Origin: Ananas comosus
Lineage: Eukaryota; Streptophyta; Magnoliopsida; Poales; Bromeliaceae
NCBI RefSeq assembly: GCF_001540865.1
Contig: NC_033623.1
Location: forward strand, 310,001 to 374,000
Direction of reading: 5' to 3'
DNA length: 64,000 nt
The position numbers and the translations under genes are program-made. Positions 45,041 through 56,502 of the stretch are shown here, piece after piece. The first letter of the stretch is position 1; each line of letters begins with the position of its first letter. The notes under the pieces were generated by a model, which saw nothing but the letters and a program-made list of their open reading frames with translations, was not told the DNA's origin and searched no databases.

Positions 45041-47573
45041 TGCAAAAATATGCAACAACAGGGCGTGGGAACTACTCAAATACTAACTTAATTAGACATA
45101 TGTGCAATAATCAATTCTCGCAATCTTATTTGGGTTTTTTCCTACGGCAAATACTTTTTACATTTTTTTTTTGGTCAAACACATGCTTATTTTTTTATGA
45201 ATTAATGCACAAATAATTCTGCTATTCCGAAGCCGAATTCAATGCGCAAAATAAGTGTTAGTAAATTATAATAGTTTTATTAATTAATAGTTTCTTTTTT
45301 GTCCTTTGGTTTGGGGTGGGGGAGGACCAGTACTGCATAAATAATGGTCATAAATAGAAGTAGGGTTTAATTGCAGTACTTATTAATCTTCCAATAATTA
45401 ACCCAACATTAAAAGATTCCTTCTCAGTATTTGTAGGGTCACACTACTAAAGAAAAACAATAAATAAAAATAAAAATAAAATAATAATAATAATAATAAT
45501 ATTCTCGCGATTTATTAAAGAGATCATTCGCAATGATCTTTGAATAGCCAACACCAACAATTTAAATACCCATTTCCCCGTGTCGACAACATATCGACAA
45601 GATATAATCTGGTACATATAAAATGCCCCAAACTCTCTTTTTTGTTAAATAGTTAGAGCATTTATTTATATGTCTCTTGTTGCTATTAAAAATTTTTGAA
45701 TATATTCACCTCTCAACACCCAAATTTTTTTCTAAAATCTAATTCCATTAATAAACCGTAGAGGAAAAGACAATATTTGAAGAAATTATTTAATATCGAT
45801 AAGGTTATTTTGCTCATCCAGAAATAAATAAGATATTTTTAAAATTTTAGAAGGCATATTAAATATTATTCCTACATAACTACAATAATAAAGTACCAAA
45901 AAATTGATAAAAAGTATATATGAAAAGTAATTAGTGCAAATTGGTACTAAAAATAATGATTATAATAATAGAATATAAAAAAAATATGTTAATAGTAAAT
46001 ATCAGTACGGCACGACACGCATCATTCGATACTTTGTCGGCGAAAATTGGCCCCGCAGAGATTAATGTTATGCATATAAACAGTGTTTCATGTACATGCA
46101 AATTAACTAAGTCTCAATGCGAGGGATCACATGGCAAATAATTAACAGTTTTCAAATTTAATATATATAGGTTAAAATATATGGAAAATTTTAAAGTGTG
46201 TTTTTTTTTTCGAAATCGAGCGATTTAGTATATTAAATTAGAAATTTTATTTATTACATCAAGCAGTAACTTTATCACGTTCAATTATTATAATCAGTAT
46301 TAATTAAATAAGTCAATAGTTGATAAAACTATTGAATTTAGTAAAGTTTTTTAGTGAAGTAATTAAAAACCATAATTAAAAGATTAAAGTTTAAGAGAAT
46401 GTTTCTATACAATTATTTTTATTATCGAGAGAATTACTTAATTTTGATTAATATTTATTTGCGAGAATTTTGATGCACTGATGAAAGGAGGGATCACTAT
46501 CGAAAACGACTTGTTTTGTCCACTAGAAGAACGCCACGTGGTATTATTGAATAGTTCTTTTCAACTTCGTATTGGGCCACGTGGATGAGATGCATCGTCT
46601 AATCGCTTCAACCTTAAATAATAAAAATAAAATAAAACTCTCTTATTATTAATTAGCATCAAAATTGTCTAAGGAGCATTTAAACCTAAACAATTTAAAT
46701 ATAAAAAAAAATTAGGAATTAGAGATTGAAACAAAAGGCCAAATTTTATTTTATTTTTTTAAGAAAAAAATAGTAAACTATCCGCTTTATTAGGTCCTCG
46801 GTAACAAAGTTGGAGTAAAATTTTCTAAATATTACTCACATTTTTTTTATTTTTTTTCAAAAAATAAAAGAAAAAAGACATACAAAAAGTCTTCTTTTTT
46901 TTTCTATAATAAAAGAGCATTAGATGGCCCCACCTTCTCCCCCTCTGGGACGTCAGCGAGTCGGATTTGGGTGGGATTTTTAAAAATTCGAATCCGAATT
47001 TGATGAATTTTAAAAATTTATATTCAAATTCGAACCCAACCCTCCAAAGTCCGAAATCCGAATCCAAATACGAAAATCCTAGCCCGAAACAATTATTTTT
47101 CTTTACCATGTTTAAAAACATATTATATTAAATTTAGCTTTTTTAAGATATAAATTCAAATACATCATCAAATATTTATATACATATTTTATATAAAATA
47201 TAAAATCAATACGGATTTGAATCGGATATTGACAAAATTCATAATTGAATTCAAATTCGTTAGATTTTCGTTTTTTGTATTCGCATCCGAAATCATATTT
47301 GTTCAGTATTGAATAAAACTACTGCGTTCGGATTCGGATTTAAATAAAAATATGAATATTCATATCTATTGATATCCCTATCCCCCTCCCCTCCCCCCTC
47401 ACTTATACCCCTCCACTTGAGAACAAGAACAAGTAAGAATAAGAAGAAGAAACCAAACACATAAACACACACACACAAAACTTATTGAGAGAGAGAGAGA
47501 GAGAGAGAGAGCTAGAGAGAGAGAGCTTACATAGATTTGGATAATTCCCTTGTTTCTTATTTGTTTTAGTGTA
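45041..47573. other. AT-rich DNA upstream of the LOG gene
   Basis: No gene seen. At 46752-46796 a T-run followed by TAGTAAACTATCCGCTTTATTAG is another copy of the 3' tail shared by the SINE at 43774 and the LINE at 41851. A (GA)n run at about 47487-47524 precedes the LOG start codon and likely lies in its 5' untranslated region. Confidence 0.5.
46752..46796 (-). mobile_element. Third copy of the shared LINE/SINE 3' tail
   Basis: On the minus strand AATAAAGCGGATAGTTTACTA is followed by a T/A-rich end and poly(A). It corresponds to GAAGCGGATAGCGTGCTAC of the SINE and GAAGCGGGTAGCTTGCTAT of the LINE. The body beyond the tail is not recognisable. Confidence 0.45.
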
Positions 47574-48237
47574 ATGGAATACCAAGAAGAAGCAGCAGTA
47601 GCACCACCACCACCACCACAACCCACCACCTCTCCCTCCTCCTCTGTCGCCGCCGCCGCCTCCTCGCGCTTCAAACGGATCTGCGTATTCTGCGGCAGCA
47701 GCTCCGGAAACAAGCCCAGCTACCAAATCGCCGCGACGCAACTCGGACATGAATTGGTTCTCTCTCTCTTCCTCTCCTCTCATTTGTAATGTCTTAATAT
47801 GATTCATTAACTTGTTTGCATGTTACAAATAAAAAATATGGTTTTTTTTATTTTTTTTGATGTGTTTTTGTTGTTTGGTTCGTTTAAACATTTATATATA
47901 TAAACATCGTTCTCTACCAGGTTAAACTTTTAGAGTACAACGGTTATTTCATATTTTTATATTTAACAGGTTCACACCCCTCCCTCTTCTCCTATTCCTC
48001 TTTTAGTTGTAGAATGTCATAGTAGTGCTCATACAATGCTTTGATTATGATTCATATTTTATAAAAAGATGATTAATTTGTTATTTGTTTTTTTTTCTTT
48101 TTTTTTGTGTGTAGGTGGAGAGGAACATAGATTTGGTGTACGGTGGGGGGAGTGTTGGGCTCATGGGACTTGTTTCTCAAGCTGTTTACAATGGTGGAGG
48201 CCATGTTTTAGGGTAATTAATATGATAAAATTTCTAA

Positions 48238-48274
<37 letters not shown>

Positions 48275-50291
48275 CTTTTTTGCAGGGTTGTTCCAAGGAC
48301 TCTAATGCCTAAAGAGGTATGTGTGAATATATAGCTTGTCACTATATTATTTGAATACTGGGATTTAGTTCTTATACTTTCACTTAAACATTTTAATTGT
48401 CTCACGCATTTCAATTCGAAGATCATATGACTACTTGCCATTTCCAGTGTCATTTTTCTTCGGTTAGGGATAAAATTGCAATATGTGAAAAAGTTCATGC
48501 ACTGAAACTTTTATACGAAAATTATAGTTTTTTTTTTTTTTTGAGAGATGAAAATTATAGTTTTAGTGTTATTCTTTTGGTGTTATTCTTTTGGTAACAC
48601 CAAAAGAATAGTTTTAGTGTTATTCTTTTGGTGTTATGTATGTGCACAGGAATACTTTCCTTTTATGGAACTTATAGTTCTAGTGTACATAAATAGTACC
48701 AAATTTGGTACTAAAAATGTTCCTTACATTTGATTTTGGGGAGTTTCAGATAAGAGGAGAGACGGTAGGCGAGGTGAGAGCCGTCTCCGGCATGCACCAA
48801 CGGAAGGCCGAGATGACCCGCCGTGCCGACGCCTTCGTCGCCTTGCCCGGTAACGCTATATCATACTGTGAGACCCCAGATAGTTCTATATATAAGATAT
48901 AATAGGATTAAAATTTTTGACCCAACTTAAGCATTCTGAATGATGGCTAAGCCCAGGAGACTTGATTCTTTGAGAAGTTGGGACGTCACACACATTGTCA
49001 CACATCATTACATTACTCTATTTTTTGAAACATTAAGTACACAGTAATATAAGCTAGATCTTCATGAATTGGATTTTAGATATTAATTAAAAAGTGGAAA
49101 TAGCCATGAAAAGTTTCATTCTAAGTCATTGTTGAGACTCCATCAAGAGCATGTGAGTCAACAGGACAACCTGTGATGATATTAATTTTTGTACTATAAG
49201 CTATTCCATTTCGAGCAATATTACTGTACACCTAAATATCAGATATAAATTTTACACTTCACTCATCCAAAGGTCGCGTTATCTCTCCACCAGCCTTTTC
49301 AATTTCATTTTTAATACTAAAAAATTTTAAAAAATTTGTGAACTCTAAAGATGATTGAGGTGTAAAATTTTGTACGTATATATAAATATACAGGTAGCAT
49401 TTTTTTTTTTCTTTTATATCTTTTTGACTTATATGCATGTCTATGGTAAATATCAAGTTTATTTATTCGTCTACTTGATTAGGTGGCTATGGAACTTTGG
49501 AGGGTCTCCTTGAAGTGATAACTTGGGCTCAACTAGGGATTCATGACAAACCAGTAAAGCCATTCATACCCCTTTTTCGCATACTTTGTCTCTAAATTTG
49601 TTACCATAAAAAGTTTAAGATATAACAAACAGAATATTTACATAAAAAAATTATATATTCTTACAAACTATGCTAGCAATCATCTATCAAATCATCCTTA
49701 ACTTGAAAGATGTATTTATACGGTCGTCAGTATACGTAGTTGAGTATCTAGGTGTAAGATATACTATACATCTTCGAGTATAGGTGGGTTTGTTGAATGT
49801 CGATGGCTACTACAACTCTCTGCTGTCGTTCATCGACAAGGCGGTCGACGAAGGATTCATCACGCCGGCCGCCCGACGTATCATCGTTTCCGCACAAAGT
49901 GCTCGCGAGTTGTTGTCGAAACTCGAGGTACTAGATTTTGTTACTCTTTGTCCCCATTTTCGTATTTCTCTTATGTATTTTTCGCACCGCACCGTACTCC
50001 ACCTTAGTAGCTTTTTTCTACAAATTTAAGCTTTAATTCGATACAGAAATTGTTTACGAGGATCTCGCAATTACTTGTCATTTTTTCATATCTAAGCAAA
50101 ACTAAACTATATATATAAAGTGCATTGTAGTTGATTCACTCAATTGTTAACTAAAACAAAAGAAAAGTGAGATTAAGTTTTGATTTGTTTAATTGCAGGA
50201 TTATGTTCCAATGCATGATGAATCCGAGCTTGTTCTAAGTTGGGGGATGGAGCAGATATGTCACTCGCCGAAATCGGAAATTTTTCGTTGA
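47574..50291 (+). CDS. LOG: LOG-type cytokinin riboside 5'-monophosphate phosphoribohydrolase
   Basis: Exons 47574-47756, 48115-48212, 48286-48316, 48750-48849, 49483-49553, 49784-49927 and 50199-50291 join in frame to 239 residues. Landmarks: [16 protein letters not shown] (about 34), [27 protein letters not shown], the nucleotide-binding [11 protein letters not shown] with its Arg, the signature segment [11 protein letters not shown], and [23 protein letters not shown] enzymes release active cytokinin bases from their riboside monophosphates in the cytosol or nucleus. The usual signature is PGGxGTxxE; here the last residue is Gly (codons GAG GGT), so a conserved acidic residue is lost. An N-terminal Pro/Ala/Ser-rich stretch of about 30 residues precedes the domain. 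Introns contain retroelement scraps and simple repeats. Confidence 0.92.
47883..47968. mobile_element. LTR scrap in LOG intron 1
   Basis: TTAAACTTTTAGAGTACAACGG and neighbouring bases match the LTR of the element at 56074-56145. The right end reads TATTTTTATATTTAACA, which is the LTR start in reverse. So here, too, the family is present in an inverted-end form. Confidence 0.55.
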
Positions 50292-50682
50292 TTTTACGAA
50301 CTCCTTTGTTAATTAATTTTGCATCAACAAATTAATGTAGCCTCTATCTAATCTTCTTGTGCTAATCATTAGTGTAGTTAATTTCTTCTCAATCTCTTCT
50401 TTCTCTCTCTGTTTTTTTTTTTCCTTCTTTTTCTTTTTCTTTTTCTAAGCTTGTCACATCTAAGTTTATAGGATTAAACGTTGAAGGAGAAATGTTAAGA
50501 AAAAAAAAAAAAAAACTAGAATTCTATAATTAGATGTCCTTTTTTTTAGATAGAAAGATTAGCAAGCTTATTTTTTTCTTTTTTTTTAGAAATAAACTTA
50601 AATAGAAATATAAAGCGACTATGTTGTATTGCATTAATGTTGCTTTGTGATCAATCGGGTCGATTGCTATTGTGTCTCACCG

Positions 50683-50769
<87 letters not shown>
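50292..50769. other. LOG downstream region with simple repeats
   Basis: LOG 3' untranslated sequence, T-rich runs, then (TA)n at about 50690-50716 and a long (GA)n run at 50717-50769 directly abutting the foldback element. Confidence 0.65.
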
Positions 50770-50772
<3 letters not shown>

Positions 50773-51308
50773 GAGCTAGAATACTATCGATAGCAAACGG
50801 ACTATTTTGCCACCCATTTGTTTTCGATGATGGAACTTCCAAATCGACGATCGGTACCGTTGAACATGATCTATACCACTAGAAGTGTTTAGAAATCAAA
50901 TTTCAAATCTTTTCGACATCATTTGCCTAATGATCAAAGGGTTTCAAAATTTGTAATTTTAATGGTCGATATGAGACGTTTTTTCGTTTAACGGCGTAAA
51001 GATATCCAAATCAATTGAATTTTTGTTAGAAAATTCTTTAAACTATTTAAAACAAGATCTATACTCTTGATCTTGATTACAAGACTCCTATCATCATTTT
51101 TTAAAGAATATTCATTTTCAGCCGTTCATTTTTGTGTCCACTCGATGGATAAGAAAACAATATCGAAAACGTATGAAATTTGATTTCTAAACACTTCAAG
51201 TGGTATAGATCATGTTCAACAGTGCCGATCGTCCATTTGGTGGCTCCATCATCGAAACAAATGGGTGGCAACGGAGTCCGTTTGCTATCGATAGCATTCT
51301 AGCTCAAC
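50770..51308. mobile_element. 539-bp foldback element with about 150-bp inverted ends
   Basis: The ends GTTGAGCTAGAATACTATCG and its reverse complement (one mismatch) enclose inverted arms that continue through TTTCGATGATGGA and GAACATGATCTATACCACT. The middle is unique and matches that of 42366-42907. Simple TA/GA and TA/TG repeats flank it. Non-coding. Confidence 0.82.
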
Positions 51309-51310
51309 TC

Positions 51311-51370
<60 letters not shown>
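51309..51370. repeat. (TA)n-(TG)n microsatellite
   Basis: A TA run followed by about 19 TG units next to the right end of the foldback element. Confidence 0.85.
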
Positions 51371-53666
51371 ACATTGAAACTCGGAATCATTCGAGTTTGC
51401 GGGAATTGAGAAAAGTTTTAAATTCAGGGCGTATCAAAAAAAAGGAAAATCTCACTTAAATGGAATGATCAAAACCGACCCTACTGAGGTTTTAAATTGA
51501 ACACGACTAAATTCACTCACTGAACCCCACCAACCCCGCTTGCTCTGCAGTCACGACCTCCGAAGCATTCAAATCATTATGCCGGTCCTTTTCTCTGACA
51601 TTATTTTCTCGTATTATTCTGTCCAATCAAATTCTAATGTCAAACGAACTATTATTATTTATATTAATTAATGGAGACATATAAGCAAATAATAATAATA
51701 ATAATAAATAACAAGGGGAGTTGGTTCCACTATATATGAATTTGTCCTGTCCATAATCCATATTCCATTTTGGGCGGGTTGACTTTTTGACCCTAGACCC
51801 ACAAAAAACATAACAGTGGAGTGTGTCTCACAAAAGTCAACCCCAAAAAAATCACTGTAGATGCCTTCATGGAATCGCATGGATTCTGTCCCCTCCTCCC
51901 TGTCGGCAAACACTTTGTTTTTTTTTTTTTTTTAAATGTTATATTATTTTATTTTATTTCTTTTTTTTCTTTTTTCTTTTTTGGATAAAATACTTAGATA
52001 AAAGATAAGATACAGTGAGAGATAGTCCCAATAAATATTTTGATACTGTGTGATGGACTCTCTAATTTACACTTAAATATTTTGATTTTTGAATTTTTGG
52101 TATATTACATACTTTACTACTCTCTTAATGCTAAAATAGTTTAATTTTTTAAAACTGATATTGACACGATATTTTATAGAAGAGATAAAACAGTCATTTC
52201 ATCATAAAATCAGGTGTACTGAAATTAAAATATTATATTAAAATTTACCGAACAAAATAAAAGGTATATTGACCAAATTTTAAATTGAATTTTAAATTTC
52301 CTTTTAAAATTTGCTCTTTTTTTAATAATTTTTAATAAAAATTTGCTGTTGACTGTTGTGCCCTGAGGACTTTATAAATGCACCTGCAGGGGAACAGTTG
52401 GTGGACCCACCAATGAGATGTCGTATTCAAGGATGGGGCCCGCAGCTTTGGACACGTGTAAGAAGGGGGATGGGTTGGTGATTTGAATAGCGCAAGTGAG
52501 AGGTGGTGGTGAAACGTGTCGAGGGGTATTGACATATAAGGAAAGGATAAATAAAAAAAAGCATAAATTTTAAATAATATTGCTGTGATTTCGTATTTTC
52601 TCATTTTAATATTCTGTGATTTAAAATGTATAAGTTAGTATTCTGTAATTTTATTTTTATCTTTTTGTCAGCTTTTTTATTAATGTTTTATTAAATTATA
52701 TACAAAAAAAAACTTCAGACACTTCTACTAGGTTTATTGAATATTCACTTTAGTACCCCTTAGTTTTAACTTTATCAGTAATTTAATAAAAAAAATTAGT
52801 GAAATTGATAATAAAAAAAAATAAAACCACATAGTACTAAATTGATATACTTTAAACTATAGAGTACTAAAGTGAGAAAAATGTAAAACTACAAGATTGG
52901 TATTTGAAAAAGAAAAATTTAAAATGGAAAGGTTAAGCCATCCTCACAAGTTAAAGTTTCAGTGGGTGAGGGTTCAGTGGTTCTCACCTAAATTTGGCAG
53001 GTGATATAAGATTCCATTCTATCAACAACAACAGGTCATATTCAGTCAATAAATAATAATCTATAAATTTATTTATCTACATCAAAAAAAAAGTATTTGA
53101 TGATAACTTTACGCCGAAATGAACGAAAAAAACATATCCAAACCACATATTTTCTGTTCAATCTCCAGAGCATCAATAATGCGCTGGCAGTATAACGCGA
53201 TCTCGCATGAATCATCTGATTATCAAATATCAGCACGCTTCGAGAAAACCAATAGAAATGCCCAAATATGTTTGTTTTTTTTTTCCCTCTTTTTTTTTTT
53301 TTTGGAGAAAGCAAAATGTGTCAGAGGACAATATGATGAATAGTGGGAATGTTCTGAACAGTGAACAATGTCCATTTATTTGAAGGATATAGAATATGTG
53401 TGGATGGACAAAAGGCAATACAGGGAAATTGTCAGAGTCAAACCCTTACCACATCCTTTTGTGCCCTCCCTTGCTGTATTTTAATGGAGAAAGGACCAAA
53501 ATGGCTCTCACATTGTGCTCTGTCTCTTTTTGTTTCACATCCTCAGCAATAGCAACAACCATCTCAGAATTGAAAGAGGGGAATTGCACTAATAACAGGG
53601 TAAATTTTACTGAAAAAAGCCAGATTCAGATACAAAAAGACAAACAGATATAATGATGAGCCACTC
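51371..53666. other. Intergenic DNA with one promoter-like island
   Basis: No gene seen. A less AT-rich island at about 52370-52530 contains ACACGTGT (52452-52459), CCAAT (52410-52414) and TTTATAAA (52371-52378), but no coding region follows in either direction within reach. Confidence 0.5.
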
Positions 53667-53833
53667 TGTCAATAGTAAAAATATAGCTTGTTACTAGACC
53701 ACCCTAGTTAAAAAGAAAGATATTTATATCTTTGTTACATGGTATGTCAATAGTAACAATATAGCTTGTTACTAGACCACCCTAGTTAAAAGGAAAGAAA
53801 GATATTTATATCTTTGTTACATGGTATCAAAGC
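53667..53833 (+). mobile_element. Two short LTR-like direct repeats with primer-binding site
   Basis: Units 53667-53739 and 53745-53821 both run from TGTCAATAGTAA to TTTGTTACA and are nearly identical. Each is followed by TGGTA, and the second continues to TGGTATCAAAGC (53822-53833), close to the copia primer-binding site. This looks like a very small LTR duplicated in tandem, with part of the interior behind it. Confidence 0.6.
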
Positions 53834-54841
53834 AGGTAAGGTTCATTAGTCTAATCAATAAGCATTGGGAGTCCAAAAAGGCGTCGACAGACAAAAATCA
53901 AACTCCTAATTTTCAATCACAAAAGAAAATCACGGTGCAATACAAGTAAGGCCATAAATCCCTACACTAAAATTTGAATAAGAGATTAAATCATCATTTC
54001 TTACCTTACCTGCGAATTCCCTGTGCCTCTTCCTTTAACAGATTATCTCCCAGGTAATTAATAAGGCAAGATCATTTTATTCCTCTCAGGTTCTCTCTCA
54101 ATTTCTCTCTCAATTAGGCATTAAAAAATCAGGCCAGTTTTGAAATATTGCTTGTGCTAAGGGGAATAAACATCTCGCTTTTGTAGCAATTGAAGCAGAC
54201 TAAGCAAAAAATTACATAATTTGAAGTGATTAGCAATGATAATTGCATGCAGAAATAGAATGTTATACGAAATCCCACTGGACTGCTTTTGAGAGTGACT
54301 CACAGCCCAATTTTTTGCTCGATTATGGCACTGTGCCGAATTGAACAAAAGATAGAAGTACAATAAAGAGCATCACTCATTACTCATGTATTTTAGAGGC
54401 ATCCACAGCTTACAAATGATCAAAGATATAACAATGATGTACATACAACTAGACAAAAAAAATGCGACTACTCAGATGCATCAAGAAAAGCAGAACAAGC
54501 ATAGCGCAGATAGAGGGCTTCAGTTATATAGTATCAAATCAAGAGCAGTTAAGCTTTTTGAAAATATCACTAGAATAAGACTTTAAAAGTAGAGTTTCAG
54601 GATCAAAAGCATAAAGCAAGGGTTTGGTAATGCATATTCAACACCTTTTTTGTCTTATACTGCAAATCCTTGCATGTCTTACTATCTATAATATTAACCT
54701 CCTAAAGAATTCACTAACCTCTCCCTATACTACAACAATTCATTCCGTAATTCCTAGAGAAACTAAAGAATAACAAATCAGTAAAAAGAAATACTCACAA
54801 TAAAACGCAAAATGGTTTCAGATGCTAAAGCAAGAGTAAAA
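53834..54841. other. Intergenic DNA and 3' flank of the coiled-coil gene
   Basis: No coding region recognised. The part near 54841 is the 3' untranslated sequence of the minus-strand coiled-coil gene; AT-rich elsewhere. Confidence 0.5.
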
Positions 54842-55782
54842 CTACTTGTCACGTTCGCTCAATGAGGTGAGCTTCAACTGCTCATTCAAGGCTACCAATT
54901 GCGCCTCTTTCTGATCAACCAATGACTGGAGCCTTACATTTTCATTCATGAGCTCCTGAACTTTGTCCTCCTTCAAAGCTTTCTCGTCATGCAGTTGCAA
55001 AGTCTTGGAGATCAACCTAGAACACCATGGCAAAATGCGAGAAAGTAGAAGTTATAAAAAGCACAGTAGGTTAAAAGTGACCAGGCTAATTTAGCTCTGC
55101 CTTTACTTCTACTTTTAATTGCAGCCATCAAAAGATGCCGCTTCGTAATATAAAAGTATGGAGCTTCAATTTTAGTTGAAAGAAGAAATGAAACTCCAAG
55201 TGTCAAAAGTTGAAGGCTTGAAGCTCATATATGGAGATTTTGATTTAATTTGCTGCTGAGAGAAGCATTATGGATTTTCTAAAATACTACTCCTCTAAGC
55301 ATCACTCGAAATTAAGCAACGCTGTAAACATACAAAGACCTTTTTTTATTTCCCGTCTTTTGCATATATACCCCTGCATATATTCAAAATTGTGCAAATA
55401 TCCCTGCAAAGTTGGTATTTCCTCGCATACTTTACTTTTTTGTCCGTGTGCCCCTACTAGGGGGTCATCTATGCAAAACAATCTCTGCATATATTAATGC
55501 AAATAAATATAGTTTCCGGGGCAAATGCCTACGCGCCAAATTTCAGGGTTCTTGCACTTTCGCATATTTGTAGTGATACGTATGCAAAAGACCATATGAT
55601 TAAAAAAAAAAACGAACATGCTCAATTCAACTGAAAATGAAAACGAAAAACCAATATATAGATAGATACTTTTCCTTTCTTTGCTCCAGTGATGAGGCTA
55701 AGGCCTCTATCCTTCTAAACACAAGTTGGGCTTCGGATTTGAAAGCTGCGAATTTCTGCTTTAATAGAAAAAGCTCTCGCGC

Positions 55783-55950
55783 TGATTCAGTTGCTCGTTT
55801 TCTCTGCATAGCAGCTTCTTGCTCATGTTCATTGGCTCGTTCTCTCTGCATAGCAGCTTCTTGCGCGCATTCAGTGGCTCGTGCTCTCTGTATGGCAGCT
55901 TCTTGCTCATAATCAGTGGCTCGTTCTCTCTGTACAGCAGCTTCTTGCTC
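55783..55950 (-). repeat. Four tandem 42-base coding repeats
   Basis: Each 42-base unit encodes a 14-residue block of the form EQEAAxQRxRATxx. Units differ by a few substitutions (AAVQRERATDY, AAIQRARATEC, AAMQRERANEH, AAMQRKRATES), so this is a diverged coding minisatellite inside a coiled coil; 14 residues are two heptads. Confidence 0.85.
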
Positions 55951-56068
55951 AAAATTGTTCAACTGCTCCGCCAACTTATTTATAGTATTCAATGCCAACT
56001 TTACGGATATTTCCATCTCATCGATTTTGGTTGTCACTCTCTCGACTGCAAGTGTCATCTCCTTCGTT

Positions 56069-56073
56069 AAATT
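56069..56073. repeat. Target-site duplication AAATT, left copy
   Basis: Five bases identical to 56498-56502, the length made by LTR-retrotransposon integrases. Confidence 0.75.
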
Positions 56074-56497
56074 TGTTAAATATAAAAATGTTTAAACACC
56101 GTTCTCTAACAGCTTAAGCTTTTAGAGTACAACGATTGTTTCACATGGTATCAGAGCAGGAGGTCCTGAGTTCGAGTCACGCCAGGCTCCTAGCATATTA
56201 ATTTCCTCCCATTTAATTCAAGCCCACGTCATGGGCCGATTAAAAAGTTTGCGTGACTCGAACTCAGGACCTCCTGCTCTGATACCATGTGAAACAACCG
56301 TTGCCTCACGTCTGGGCTCGAAACTTTTTAATCGGCCCATGACGTGGGCTTGAATTAAATGGGAGGAAATTAATATGCTAGGAGCCTGGCGTGACTCGAA
56401 CTCAGGACCTCCTGCTCTGATACCATGTGAAACAACCGTTGTACTCTAAAAGCTTAAGCTGTTAGAGAACGGTGTTTAAACATTTTTATATTTAACA
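56074..56497. mobile_element. Palindromic TRIM-like element with 5-bp target-site duplication
   Basis: The plus strand starts with a 72-base LTR (TGTTAAATATAAAAATG to TTTCACA, 56074-56145), then TGGTATCAGAGC (primer-binding site, 56146-56157) and interior to 56250. A reversed 53-base piece (56251-56303) covers interior start, primer-binding site and LTR end. A reversed longer arm (56304-56497) runs from near the polypurine side back through interior and LTR and ends TATTTAACA. The host repeat AAATT flanks it at 56069-56073 and 56498-56502. So both ends are LTR starts, facing each other, which is not the normal direct-repeat arrangement. Confidence 0.85.
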
Positions 56498-56502
56498 AAA
56501 TT
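56498..56502. repeat. Target-site duplication AAATT, right copy
   Basis: Five bases identical to 56069-56073. Removing the element and one copy restores an open frame in the coiled-coil gene. Confidence 0.75.

Noticed and set aside
56074..56497. Palindrome as an assembly chimera
   Set aside because: A 5-base target duplication, a continuous host frame on both sides and asymmetric arms argue for a real insertion, though long reads should confirm.
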